This document shows positions 1 through 4,435 of a stretch of DNA of 6,589 nucleotides, in pieces. Origin of the DNA: Patescibacteria group bacterium (lineage in GTDB: Bacteria; Patescibacteriota; Gracilibacteria; Peribacterales; Peribacteraceae); contig JAHISE010000008.1 in assembly GCA_018818235.1 (NCBI GenBank), forward strand, positions 1 to 6,589, in the 5' to 3' direction. Every line of letters starts with the position of its first letter. The first letter of the stretch is position 1. The position numbers and the translations under genes were made by a program. The notes beneath the pieces are model-generated. The model was not told the origin of the DNA. It was given only the letters and a program-made list of their open reading frames with translations, and ran no database searches.

Positions 1-16
1 TATACTGCTTTTAGTT

Positions 17-123
17 AATAATTCCGAAAAATTCACTGTGCTTTTATTATGCAATCTCGTACTCCATAGCCATTAGAAATAGATTTGTTAATAATTAATG
101 AATCCTCAAGAATCGGAATTATT
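17..123. repeat. 11-bp perfect inverted repeat spaced by 85 bp
   Basis: AATAATTCCGA at 17-27 is the exact reverse complement of 113-123. The left arm also contains the direct repeat GTTAATAATT that recurs at 87-96. The spacing could be the footprint of a small non-autonomous element or a long hairpin, but no transposase or target duplication is visible and the sequence is AT-rich, so chance remains possible. Confidence 0.4.
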
Positions 124-182
124 TAGGCGAAGGAGTATAAATTCCAAAAACTGCTATTGATTCTTCGGAGTTTTGGTCTTTT

Positions 183-211
183 GGGATTTGTTTTTTTGGG
201 ATTTGGGATTT
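183..211. repeat. Degenerate tandem GGGATTT repeat
   Basis: GGGATTT occurs at 183-189, 198-204 and 205-211, the last two directly adjacent and the first separated by a T-run. It sits just beyond the 3' end of the glycosyltransferase gene and is a fourth short-repeat family in the first kilobase, distinct from the three microsatellites inside the gene. Confidence 0.5.
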
Positions 212-237
212 TTAACCCAGCGATACATAATCTTGAT

Positions 238-1344
238 TTAACTCTTCAAAAGCTCATCATAAGCACCAACCATCCTCTCAACTGTAAACTTTTCCATTGC
301 AGTTTCTTTTCCTGCCTTACCAATTTTATTTCTTAGTTCTTCGGAATTTACCAATCGCTGAATCCCCTCTTTTATTGCATCAGATGAGCCTGCTTTTACA
401 ATGATAGAATCAACTCCATTTTCCAGATAATCTGCAATTCCGCACGCATCAGTCACAATTACGGGAACTCCCAGCATCATTGCTTCTGCGGCGACGAGGC
501 CGAAGGGATCGTGTTGTCGGGAGGGGAGGACTAAGAGGTCGAGGGAGTTGTAGAAGTTGCCGAGGTTTTCTGAACGGGGAATAATGTTTACTCGTTTTCT
601 CGTTTTCTCGTTTTCTCGTTTGATTGTTGCCTCATCTCGACCTGTTCCGATGATTGTGAGTTTAATTTCAGGAATTTCTTTAATTGCATAGATTAGTAAA
701 TCGACTCCTTTGTCATAAGTTAGGCGTGCAATACAGCCGATGTGACATTCGACATTCGACATTCGACATTCGACTAATTCGAATCTCTCGGGGTCGATGC
801 CGTTGGGGATTGCAACTACTCTATCTGGATTAAATCCAAGCTTCACATAAATATTCTTACTCAATTCGGATACAACGACAGTGGTTGCGAGCATGCTGAG
901 CTTCCTTAAGTGCGATAACCATGGATTTTTCTTCAGCCATCTTCCGATTCTGTCATGCTCAAGCCAAACGACCAGTGACGAGCGACCAGTGACCAGTGAC
1001 CGTTCGTTGACAATCTCAGTAAGCAACAACTTCTCACTCAAGCTCAACATCACCACCGCATCCAAATCATGAAACTGCTTAATCGCAATCTCTAGCTTCC
1101 TCTGCATCTTCTTTTTCCTCCAATAAAAACTGATTGCATTCCATTTGGTCACGGGTGGCGGGCCTATGTTGAGTTTTGCGAATGGAATATTTCTTTTCCC
1201 GCATTCCTCAAGTAGCGTTGGGCAACTTCCCAAAAAAGCGACAGCATGCCCACGTTCAAGGAGTCCTTCCATCAAAGATAGAACTTGAACTTCTGCGCCA
1301 CCGTAGCAGCTTTCCAATGGAAATCTGGTAAAAAGAATTTTCAT
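238..1344 (-). CDS. Glycosyltransferase family 4 (GT-B fold), with microsatellite insertions
   Basis: A 368-residue protein of usual GT4 length. Enzymes of this family are retaining transferases that move a sugar from a nucleotide donor to a lipid-linked or surface-glycan acceptor at the inner face of the membrane; the exact sugar cannot be told here. Visible features are the N-terminal GGAE acceptor-side motif at residues 15-18, the linker PNGID at about 180-184, a G-x-x-ARL-xx-DKG segment at about 203-213, the GTGRDE strand-loop near 233-238, and the C-terminal donor-site signature DPFGLVAAE at 279-287. In that signature the first acid of the E-x7-E motif is Asp279 and the second is Glu287. 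Three short-unit tandem repeats are translated in frame at about 114-125, 191-201 and 242-252, probably as surface loops. The ATG at 1344 is preceded by only a weak purine stretch. It begins 21 nt after the toxin gene stop, so co-transcription with the TA pair is possible. Confidence 0.92.
   Translation of the reverse strand: MKILFTRFPLESCYGGAEVQVLSLMEGLLERGHAVAFLGSCPTLLEECGKRNIPFAKLNIGPPPVTKWNAISFYWRKKKMQRKLEIAIKQFHDLDAVVMLSLSEKLLLTEIVNERSLVTGRSSLVVWLEHDRIGRWLKKNPWLSHLRKLSMLATTVVVSELSKNIYVKLGFNPDRVVAIPNGIDPERFELVECRMSNVECHIGCIARLTYDKGVDLLIYAIKEIPEIKLTIIGTGRDEATIKRENEKTRKRVNIIPRSENLGNFYNSLDLLVLPSRQHDPFGLVAAEAMMLGVPVIVTDACGIADYLENGVDSIIVKAGSSDAIKEGIQRLVNSEELRNKIGKAGKETAMEKFTVERMVGAYDELLKS
591..621 (-). 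repeat. 8-bp microsatellite (CTCGTTTT, about 3.9 copies) inside the glycosyltransferase gene
   Basis: CTCGTTTT occurs three times in full at 591-598, 599-606 and 607-614, followed by CTCGTTT at 615-621. On the coding strand it is translated as the charged run KRENEKTRKRV (residues 242-252), directly after the GTGRDEATI segment of the C-terminal domain. The unit length is not a multiple of three, so gain or loss of one unit would shift the frame. Confidence 0.85.
744..774 (-). repeat. 7-bp microsatellite (GACATTC, 4.4 copies) inside the glycosyltransferase gene
   Basis: Four perfect copies of GACATTC at 744-771 plus a trailing GAC. On the coding strand this gives VECRMSNVEC followed by His (residues 191-201), between the PNGID-PERF linker and the first strand of the donor-binding domain. 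Three units make 21 nt, so the reading frame cycles through the array, and single-unit slippage would frameshift the gene. Confidence 0.87.
970..1004 (-). repeat. Degenerate 7-bp tandem repeat (GACCAGT, five copies) inside the glycosyltransferase gene
   Basis: Five successive 7-mers: GACCAGT, GACGAGC, GACCAGT, GACCAGT, GACCGTT. The coding strand reads as ERSLVTGRSSLVV (about residues 114-126), just before the WLEHD segment of the N-terminal domain. Copies have diverged, so it is less prone to slippage than the arrays at 744 and 591. Confidence 0.8.
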
Positions 1345-1365
1345 TAACGTTAGCTTACCAGTAAT

Positions 1366-1710
1366 TTAAAATTTTCGATTACCTAAACCCAAAAACACCA
1401 AAAATTTTCTTTTGTTCTTGTTTAGCAGTTCTGCGTCGACTTTACCAAGTTCTCCCAGAATAATCTTTTTACTGAGTGTTGCAATTTTATCGAAACGAAC
1501 GTCAGATTGGGTTTTTAACCCTGTACTTTTGTTTTTCTCTAAAGTCATGCGGTTTGGTGCCTTTCTGTTAATTTTTGATGTCATAAAACAGACAATAATG
1601 TCATCCTGTTTTAAAGAGTCGCTGGAAATAATCACAGCAGGTCTGAGCTTTTCGGATGAGAGATCCGTAAAGGGGAAGGGTACCAGTACAATTGATCCGA
1701 ATTCATACAT
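1366..1710 (-). CDS. PemK/MazF-like type II toxin (endoribonuclease)
   Basis: A 114-residue protein, typical length for the PemK/MazF (CcdB/PemK superfamily) toxins, which cleave mRNA at short sequence motifs and arrest growth until neutralised by the antitoxin. Family hallmarks are the N-terminal GSIVLVPFPFTD beta strand (5-16), the RPAVIIS strand starting at Arg23, and the block TGLKTQSDVRFDKIATL (63-79) with Ser69-Asp70 followed by a basic KK and LGELGKV. The ATG at 1710 lies inside the end of the antitoxin gene (ATGTATGA, 8-nt overlap), an arrangement that couples toxin translation to antitoxin translation. The gene has little Shine-Dalgarno sequence of its own. The C-terminus ends in a basic NRKF tail. 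RNA cleavage specificity cannot be read from the sequence. Confidence 0.9.
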   Translation of the reverse strand: MYEFGSIVLVPFPFTDLSSEKLRPAVIISSDSLKQDDIIVCFMTSKINRKAPNRMTLEKNKSTGLKTQSDVRFDKIATLSKKIILGELGKVDAELLNKNKRKFLVFLGLGNRKF

Positions 1711-1948
1711 ATCGTTCTTTTAGGTCATTAATTGAATAAAGGTTGGGTTCGTCTTCTAAAAACTCAAAACTTTCGCTCTCAGCGCACATTTCCGTAATTG
1801 GAATTCCATTTTCCCCAGAGGGAAAAGATACCATAAGAACATCTGCCTTGCCGTTTTTGCCGATCGCAATGACCTTTTTTTGGTATTTGACCTGGTTAAT
1901 GAGTTCACCGAGCTTTTTTCTACCTTCTGTGACGGAGTATATTTTCAT
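1703..1948 (-). CDS. Phd/YefM-like antitoxin
   Basis: An 81-residue protein starting MKIYSVTEGRKKLGELIN, the pattern of the Phd/YefM N-terminal DNA-binding domain (a T-E-x-R-x-x-L-x-x-L-x-x-V helix, then the strand VIAIGKNGKADVLMVS). The acidic C-terminal half (from about residue 50, with ESESFEFLEDEP) is the likely toxin-binding tail. I chose ATG 1948 because family homology begins there and because a good promoter lies between 1976 and 2005; the frame stays open upstream to 2005 but those codons would overlap the promoter. It overlaps the toxin by 8 nt. Antitoxins of this type usually bind and repress their own promoter, alone and with toxin. Pairing of a Phd-type antitoxin with a PemK/MazF toxin is a mix-and-match combination, seen in other genomes. 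Confidence 0.85.
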   Translation of the reverse strand: MKIYSVTEGRKKLGELINQVKYQKKVIAIGKNGKADVLMVSFPSGENGIPITEMCAESESFEFLEDEPNLYSINDLKERYV

Positions 1949-1975
1949 AGATGTAATAAGTGTAACATTATTAAT

Positions 1976-2005
1976 ATTATACATGAATGTAATGTTTAAT
2001 TGCAA
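1976..2005 (-). promoter_or_regulatory. Sigma70-like promoter of the toxin-antitoxin operon
   Basis: On the minus strand TTGCAA (2000-2005) and a perfect TATAAT (1976-1981) are separated by 18 nt. The start of transcription would fall near 1969, giving a leader of about 20 nt before the antitoxin ATG at 1948. No clear ribosome binding site is present in that leader. Confidence 0.65.
1980..1991. promoter_or_regulatory. Candidate operator palindrome in the TA promoter
   Basis: TACAT-GA-ATGTA is a 5-bp inverted repeat lying between the -35 and -10 elements and touching the -10. An adjacent 8-bp palindrome TAATATTA lies at 1972-1979. Phd/YefM proteins bind short palindromes at their own promoters, so this is the natural autoregulation site, but the arms are short and AT-rich. 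Confidence 0.4.
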
Positions 2006-2015
2006 GACAATTTAA

Positions 2016-3314
2016 TTATCCAATTTTCTCCTGCCCCCCCATATACCCCCTCAAAACCTCCGGCACCGTCACACTCCCATCATCATTCTGATAAATCTCC
2101 AAAATAGGAATCAAAATCCTCGGGCTTGCGATGCAAGTGGAGTTTAGAGTGTGGACGAATTGTTTTTTACCATTTGAGTCTTCATATTTAATATTCAGTC
2201 TTCGTGCCTGATAATCTCCAAGGTAAGAGCATGAATGTGTTTCTCCATAAGAGTCTCGGCTTGGCATCCATGTTTCTATGTCCTTCATATACACTTTGCC
2301 TTTGCCCATATCTCCGGTTGAATTTACGACGATTCGGTAGGGGAGTTTGAGTGCCTGCATAACCTCTTCTGCGTTGTTTAATATCTCATCAAATATCTTT
2401 AACCCTTCTTCTTGATCTGCTTTGCACAGAACCACCTGCTCAATTTTTTGGAACTGATGAATGCGGTATAAACCTTTTGTATCTTTTCCGTAAGTTCCTG
2501 CTTCTCGTCTAAAACAAGGGCTAAAGCCACTATAACGTTTTGGCAGATCTTCTTCTTTGAGAGTCTCATCTTTATGGTAACTGGCAACCGTAACTTCCGA
2601 AGTTCCGATCATGTAGAGGTTATCCGGTTCTATAGGATCATCTTTTGAACTCTGACCTCCCAATGCATAAATGTTTTCCTGATCCACTCCGGGGAAGAAT
2701 CCGGTTCCCATAAAGCATTCGTAAAATGCCATGTAAGGGGGAGTGAACTGAGTCCAGCCTTTTTCGCGAAGATGATCGAGTGCAAATTGAAGAACTGCCA
2801 TCTCCAGTCTTGCTCCGTCACCTTTAAGTACATAACTTCTGGCTCCCGCCATCTTTACTCCGCGAGTAATATCCAGAATGTCTAAGTTTTCTGCGAGAGT
2901 TACATGATCTTTTGGCTCAAAATCGAACTTGGGTAGATCACCTACTTTTTTTACTTCTTCGTTTGTTTTTTCATCTTTTCCTATGGGAACATTCTCAAGT
3001 GGAATCTGTGGAAGCTCCATTTGCATCGCCATCCATTTTTCTTCTATGTTACTTAGCTCGATTTCTTGTTTTTTGAGTTTGTCACTTAACTTCTTCATAT
3101 CTTTCAGTGCCTTTTCTTTTTCTTTACCTTTCATATTTGGGATCTCTTTGCTTACTGCATTCTTTTCTGCACGCTTCTCCTCAACTGCTGTGAGCATCTC
3201 TCTTCGTGCTTCATCCTGCTCCAGAAACTCGGCAATGCTGATATTCAGACCTTTATCTTTGGCTGCTTTTTTGTAGGCTTCGGGCCGATTTCTGAGATCA
3301 TCTAAGTCAATCAT
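2016..3314 (-). CDS. serS: Seryl-tRNA synthetase
   Basis: A complete 432-residue class II synthetase (E. coli enzyme is about 430), which charges tRNA-Ser with serine, and tRNA-Sec where present. The N-terminal arm (residues about 28-100), rich in Lys and Glu with heptad character, is the antiparallel coiled coil that holds the long variable arm of tRNA-Ser. The catalytic domain shows the serine-site T-S-E triplet at 238-240 (usually T-A-E), motif 2 from FRREAGTYGKDTKGLYRIHQF (268 onward), and motif 3 at about 391-409, NSTCIASPRILIPILEIYQ with the invariant Arg399 and Glu406. The usual motif 3 glycine (N-G-S/T) is Ser here. The C-terminus VPEVLRGYMGGQ matches the bacterial family. A run of seven G lies near the 3' end at 2034-2040. 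The ATG at 3314 has no Shine-Dalgarno sequence and MIDLDDLR fits the family start. Confidence 0.97.
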   Translation of the reverse strand: MIDLDDLRNRPEAYKKAAKDKGLNISIAEFLEQDEARREMLTAVEEKRAEKNAVSKEIPNMKGKEKEKALKDMKKLSDKLKKQEIELSNIEEKWMAMQMELPQIPLENVPIGKDEKTNEEVKKVGDLPKFDFEPKDHVTLAENLDILDITRGVKMAGARSYVLKGDGARLEMAVLQFALDHLREKGWTQFTPPYMAFYECFMGTGFFPGVDQENIYALGGQSSKDDPIEPDNLYMIGTSEVTVASYHKDETLKEEDLPKRYSGFSPCFRREAGTYGKDTKGLYRIHQFQKIEQVVLCKADQEEGLKIFDEILNNAEEVMQALKLPYRIVVNSTGDMGKGKVYMKDIETWMPSRDSYGETHSCSYLGDYQARRLNIKYEDSNGKKQFVHTLNSTCIASPRILIPILEIYQNDDGSVTVPEVLRGYMGGQEKIG

Positions 3315-3318
3315 GGGA

Positions 3319-3378
3319 TTATCGTAGGGCTCTTGCCGAGCCGTAGTCCGCAGGCGAAGGCTGGTCGAGGTCGATCAT
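3319..3378 (-). other. Possible 19-codon leader ORF duplicating the SerRS N-terminus
   Basis: An ATG at 3378 opens a 19-codon frame (MIDLDQPSPADYGSARALR) ending in TAA four nucleotides before the serS ATG. Its first five residues, MIDLD, are the same as those of SerRS, with differences only at synonymous positions (ATC/ATT, CTC/TTA, GAC/GAT). The rest of the frame is made from a GC-rich repeat. It may be a leader peptide with translational coupling to serS, the old serS start separated by a repeat insertion, or chance. Confidence 0.25.
3324..3364 (-). repeat. GC-rich dispersed repeat, copy 1
   Basis: The minus-strand sequence from 3362 down (AGCCTTCGCCTGCGGACTAC) aligns with the plus-strand sequence at 3431-3454 (AGCCTACGCCTCTGGGCTAC): 19 of 24 positions agree including the following GGYT. 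The left part also carries a perfect 5-bp hairpin GGCTC-TTGCC-GAGCC at 3328-3342. Base composition is clearly richer in GC than the surrounding AT-rich DNA. Such repeats are often present in many copies per genome; copy number cannot be known from this window. Confidence 0.55.
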
Positions 3379-3401
3379 GGGGTAATGATACACAAATATC
3401 G

Positions 3402-3554
3402 TTGTCTGAACCATGATTAATAGGATTATCAGCCTACGCCTCTGGGCTACGGTTGACAGGAAGGATTTCCATGATTTATATCCTGATCAATATTTTAATC
3501 AAGTTAATCCTTTAATCATGAAAATCAAGCCACGATCATAGAAGGTTCAGACAA
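3402..3554. mobile_element. MITE-like element with perfect 11-bp terminal inverted repeats
   Basis: TTGTCTGAACC at 3402-3412 is the exact reverse complement of GGTTCAGACAA at 3544-3554, enclosing 153 bp without a gene. Just inside each end are related ATGAT steps, and the interior has degenerate repeats of the type ATGATTAAWAGGATTA on both strands (3412-3428, and in reverse at about 3490-3530). A GC-rich repeat copy (3431-3460) sits inside. Size, terminal repeats and lack of coding capacity suggest a miniature inverted-repeat element. I did not find a clean target-site duplication. A folded RNA or simple interspersed repeat is the alternative. Confidence 0.5.
3431..3460 (+). repeat. GC-rich dispersed repeat, copy 2 (inside the MITE-like element)
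   Basis: Begins AGCCTACGCCTCTGGGCTAC and aligns with copy 1 on the opposite strand at 3362 downward, 19 of 24 identical. The two copies are therefore inverted with respect to each other and about 70 bp apart. Confidence 0.5.
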
Positions 3555-3586
3555 AAAAGGGCGAAGCATCATCAGATGCTCCGCCC
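3553..3586 (-). terminator. Intrinsic terminator of the membrane-protein gene
   Basis: Arms at 3559-3570 and 3575-3586 (GGGCGAAGCATC / GATGCTCCGCCC) form a 12-bp stem with one A-C mismatch and a 4-nt loop ATCA. On the minus strand the hairpin is followed by six T residues (plus-strand A-run 3553-3558). It lies 32 nt after the stop codon at 3619. The T-tract overlaps the right terminal repeat of the MITE-like element. Confidence 0.9.
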
Positions 3587-3618
3587 CTATGTCCGTCATT
3601 GTTTGGCAGCCCCTTCCT

Positions 3619-4311
3619 CTACAGAAAGGCTTGGTAATAGAACCACCCTCCAATCCCCGCAAGACCTAGGAACAAAAACATTGTCACTGTCATGATGCCA
3701 CCGCTTCGTTTGAAGTTGGCCTTGTCGTCCAGGATCGCCAATGGGCAACCGGCGGAGAAACAAAGTCCGATGATCATCAGTCCGGCCATTGGAAGCAGCT
3801 CGTGAGTGGTTTTACCGAACTTGATTCCAGCAACAACGGCGACGCAGATCACGGTGGTGACTGCAATGATGGGGATCGAGAGCCGATCTCGTCTCTTTGC
3901 GGCTGCCGCAGCTTCTTCTGGTGTGACCTGAGCACCTTTGGCGGGCTTCTTTGCAGATCTGTCTCTCTTGGAAGCAGGTGCAGCTTCTTCAGGCTCGGAT
4001 TCGCCGCCCATGTCGTTCAGACTTTCGGCGACGTCGGTGAAGTCGTCTTCATCGGGCTCCAGGATTTCGGGCTCTTCAACGAACGCTCCTCCACCGATTT
4101 CTTCGACAAATTCGTTATCTGCTTCTTCTGCAATTGTCAGGCCTTCTTCTTCGTCTGCCTCAGATGCGAAGTGTTCTTCCAGATTGATTTTTGGATCACC
4201 GGGGCGGACACTGATTTCTCCCTTTATCAGTTTGTCTGCCATGTCATCGAGTACTGGCTGGGTTCGTTTTCTTATTTCGTCTTTCTTTTTTCTTCCAAAT
4301 CCAAAAGCCAT
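3619..4311 (-). CDS. Three-helix membrane protein with long acidic N-terminal region, unknown function
   Basis: I chose ATG 4311 (230 residues) because it has a strong AAGGAG site 7 nt upstream; the frame is open to 4434 but the extra 41 residues look unstructured and non-coding. Residues 1-20 are basic (GRKKKDEIRKR). Residues about 42-107 are strongly acidic and low in complexity (E/D-rich, with EADEEE and EPDEDD) and probably disordered. 108-132 is an Ala/Lys-rich linker. Three hydrophobic spans follow at about 134-155, 163-184 and 205-229, the last ending at the C-terminus with Trp-Tyr-Tyr aromatic residues. A cytoplasmic N-terminus is likely from the positive charges before helix 1. GC content is visibly higher than in neighbouring genes. 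I do not recognise a family. It ends in its own terminator and has its own promoter region, so it is probably monocistronic. Confidence 0.8.
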   Translation of the reverse strand: MAFGFGRKKKDEIRKRTQPVLDDMADKLIKGEISVRPGDPKINLEEHFASEADEEEGLTIAEEADNEFVEEIGGGAFVEEPEILEPDEDDFTDVAESLNDMGGESEPEEAAPASKRDRSAKKPAKGAQVTPEEAAAAAKRRDRLSIPIIAVTTVICVAVVAGIKFGKTTHELLPMAGLMIIGLCFSAGCPLAILDDKANFKRSGGIMTVTMFLFLGLAGIGGWFYYQAFL

Positions 4312-4318
4312 GATCTTG

Positions 4319-4324
4319 CTCCTT
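4319..4324 (-). promoter_or_regulatory. Strong Shine-Dalgarno site AAGGAG
   Basis: AAGGAG on the minus strand, seven bases before ATG 4311. It decides the start of the membrane protein against the longer open frame, and it contrasts with the absence of such sites before serS, uvrB and the toxin. Confidence 0.85.
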
Positions 4325-4406
4325 CGAAACGGGGACACGGGGGATTGTTTTGACTGCCAAATTATAAACGAACGTCCAGATCCTCTTTGCAGAAGATAAG
4401 GAAAAA

Positions 4407-4434
4407 ATTCTATACCTGGTACACGGTAAGTCAA
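4407..4434 (-). promoter_or_regulatory. Candidate promoter of the membrane-protein gene
   Basis: TTGACT (4429-4434) and TAGAAT (4407-4412) are separated by 16 nt on the minus strand, starting two bases after the stop codon of the upstream gene. A second -10 candidate, a perfect TATAAT at 4361-4366, lies closer to the gene but has only a poor -35. Either would give a leader of roughly 40-90 nt before ATG 4311. Confidence 0.5.
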
Positions 4435-4435
4435 T

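Larger units (their letters stand above)
1..237. other. AT-rich intergenic region with short repeats, no gene seen
   Basis: No convincing coding frame or RNA gene is visible. The stretch holds an 11-bp perfect inverted repeat (AATAATTCCGA at 17-27 against TCGGAATTATT at 113-123), a 10-bp direct repeat (GTTAATAATT at 14-23 and 87-96), and three copies of the 7-mer GGGATTT at 183-189, 198-204 and 205-211. The region lies 3' of the glycosyltransferase on its strand. I do not see a clean hairpin plus T-tract that would serve as that gene's terminator. Confidence 0.6.
3315..3618. other. Repeat-rich intergenic region between serS and the upstream membrane-protein gene
   Basis: About 300 bp with no standard-size gene. 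In order it holds a GC-rich dispersed-repeat copy with a small hairpin (about 3324-3364), a 19-codon frame that repeats the first five residues of serS (3319-3378), a 153-bp MITE-like element (3402-3554), and an intrinsic terminator (3553-3586) belonging to the gene at 3619-4311. No good sigma70 promoter for serS stands out; TATCAT (minus strand, six bases before the ATG at 3378) is a weak -10 candidate. Confidence 0.7.

Noticed and set aside
190..237. Terminator after the glycosyltransferase
   Set aside because: GGG and TCCC flank an AT-rich stretch, but the stem is only about three or four pairs and there is no T-tract in the right place.
744..774. Tandem repeats considered as a CRISPR array
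   Set aside because: Units are 7 bp with no spacers and lie inside a coding frame.
881..1072. Plus-strand open frame of 63 residues within the glycosyltransferase
   Set aside because: Antisense shadow of a clear GT4 gene, with no ribosome binding site or family resemblance.
1412..2015. Two plus-strand frames (1412-1723 and 1743-2015) opposite the toxin-antitoxin genes
   Set aside because: Both are antisense to convincing TA genes and their hydrophobic, Ser/Phe-rich content is what reverse translation of charged genes produces.
2399..2833. Minus-strand short frames inside serS
   Set aside because: They lie in another frame of a well-supported synthetase gene and show no independent signals.
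3802..4399. Two long plus-strand frames opposite the membrane-protein gene
   Set aside because: The acidic GAA/GAT-rich sense strand gives Ser/Phe-rich open antisense frames. The sense gene has a strong ribosome binding site, plausible membrane spans and a terminator; the antisense frames have none.
4312..4434. N-terminal extension of the membrane protein to 4434
   Set aside because: The extension covers the promoter candidates and the leader, and AAGGAG at 4319-4324 points to ATG 4311.
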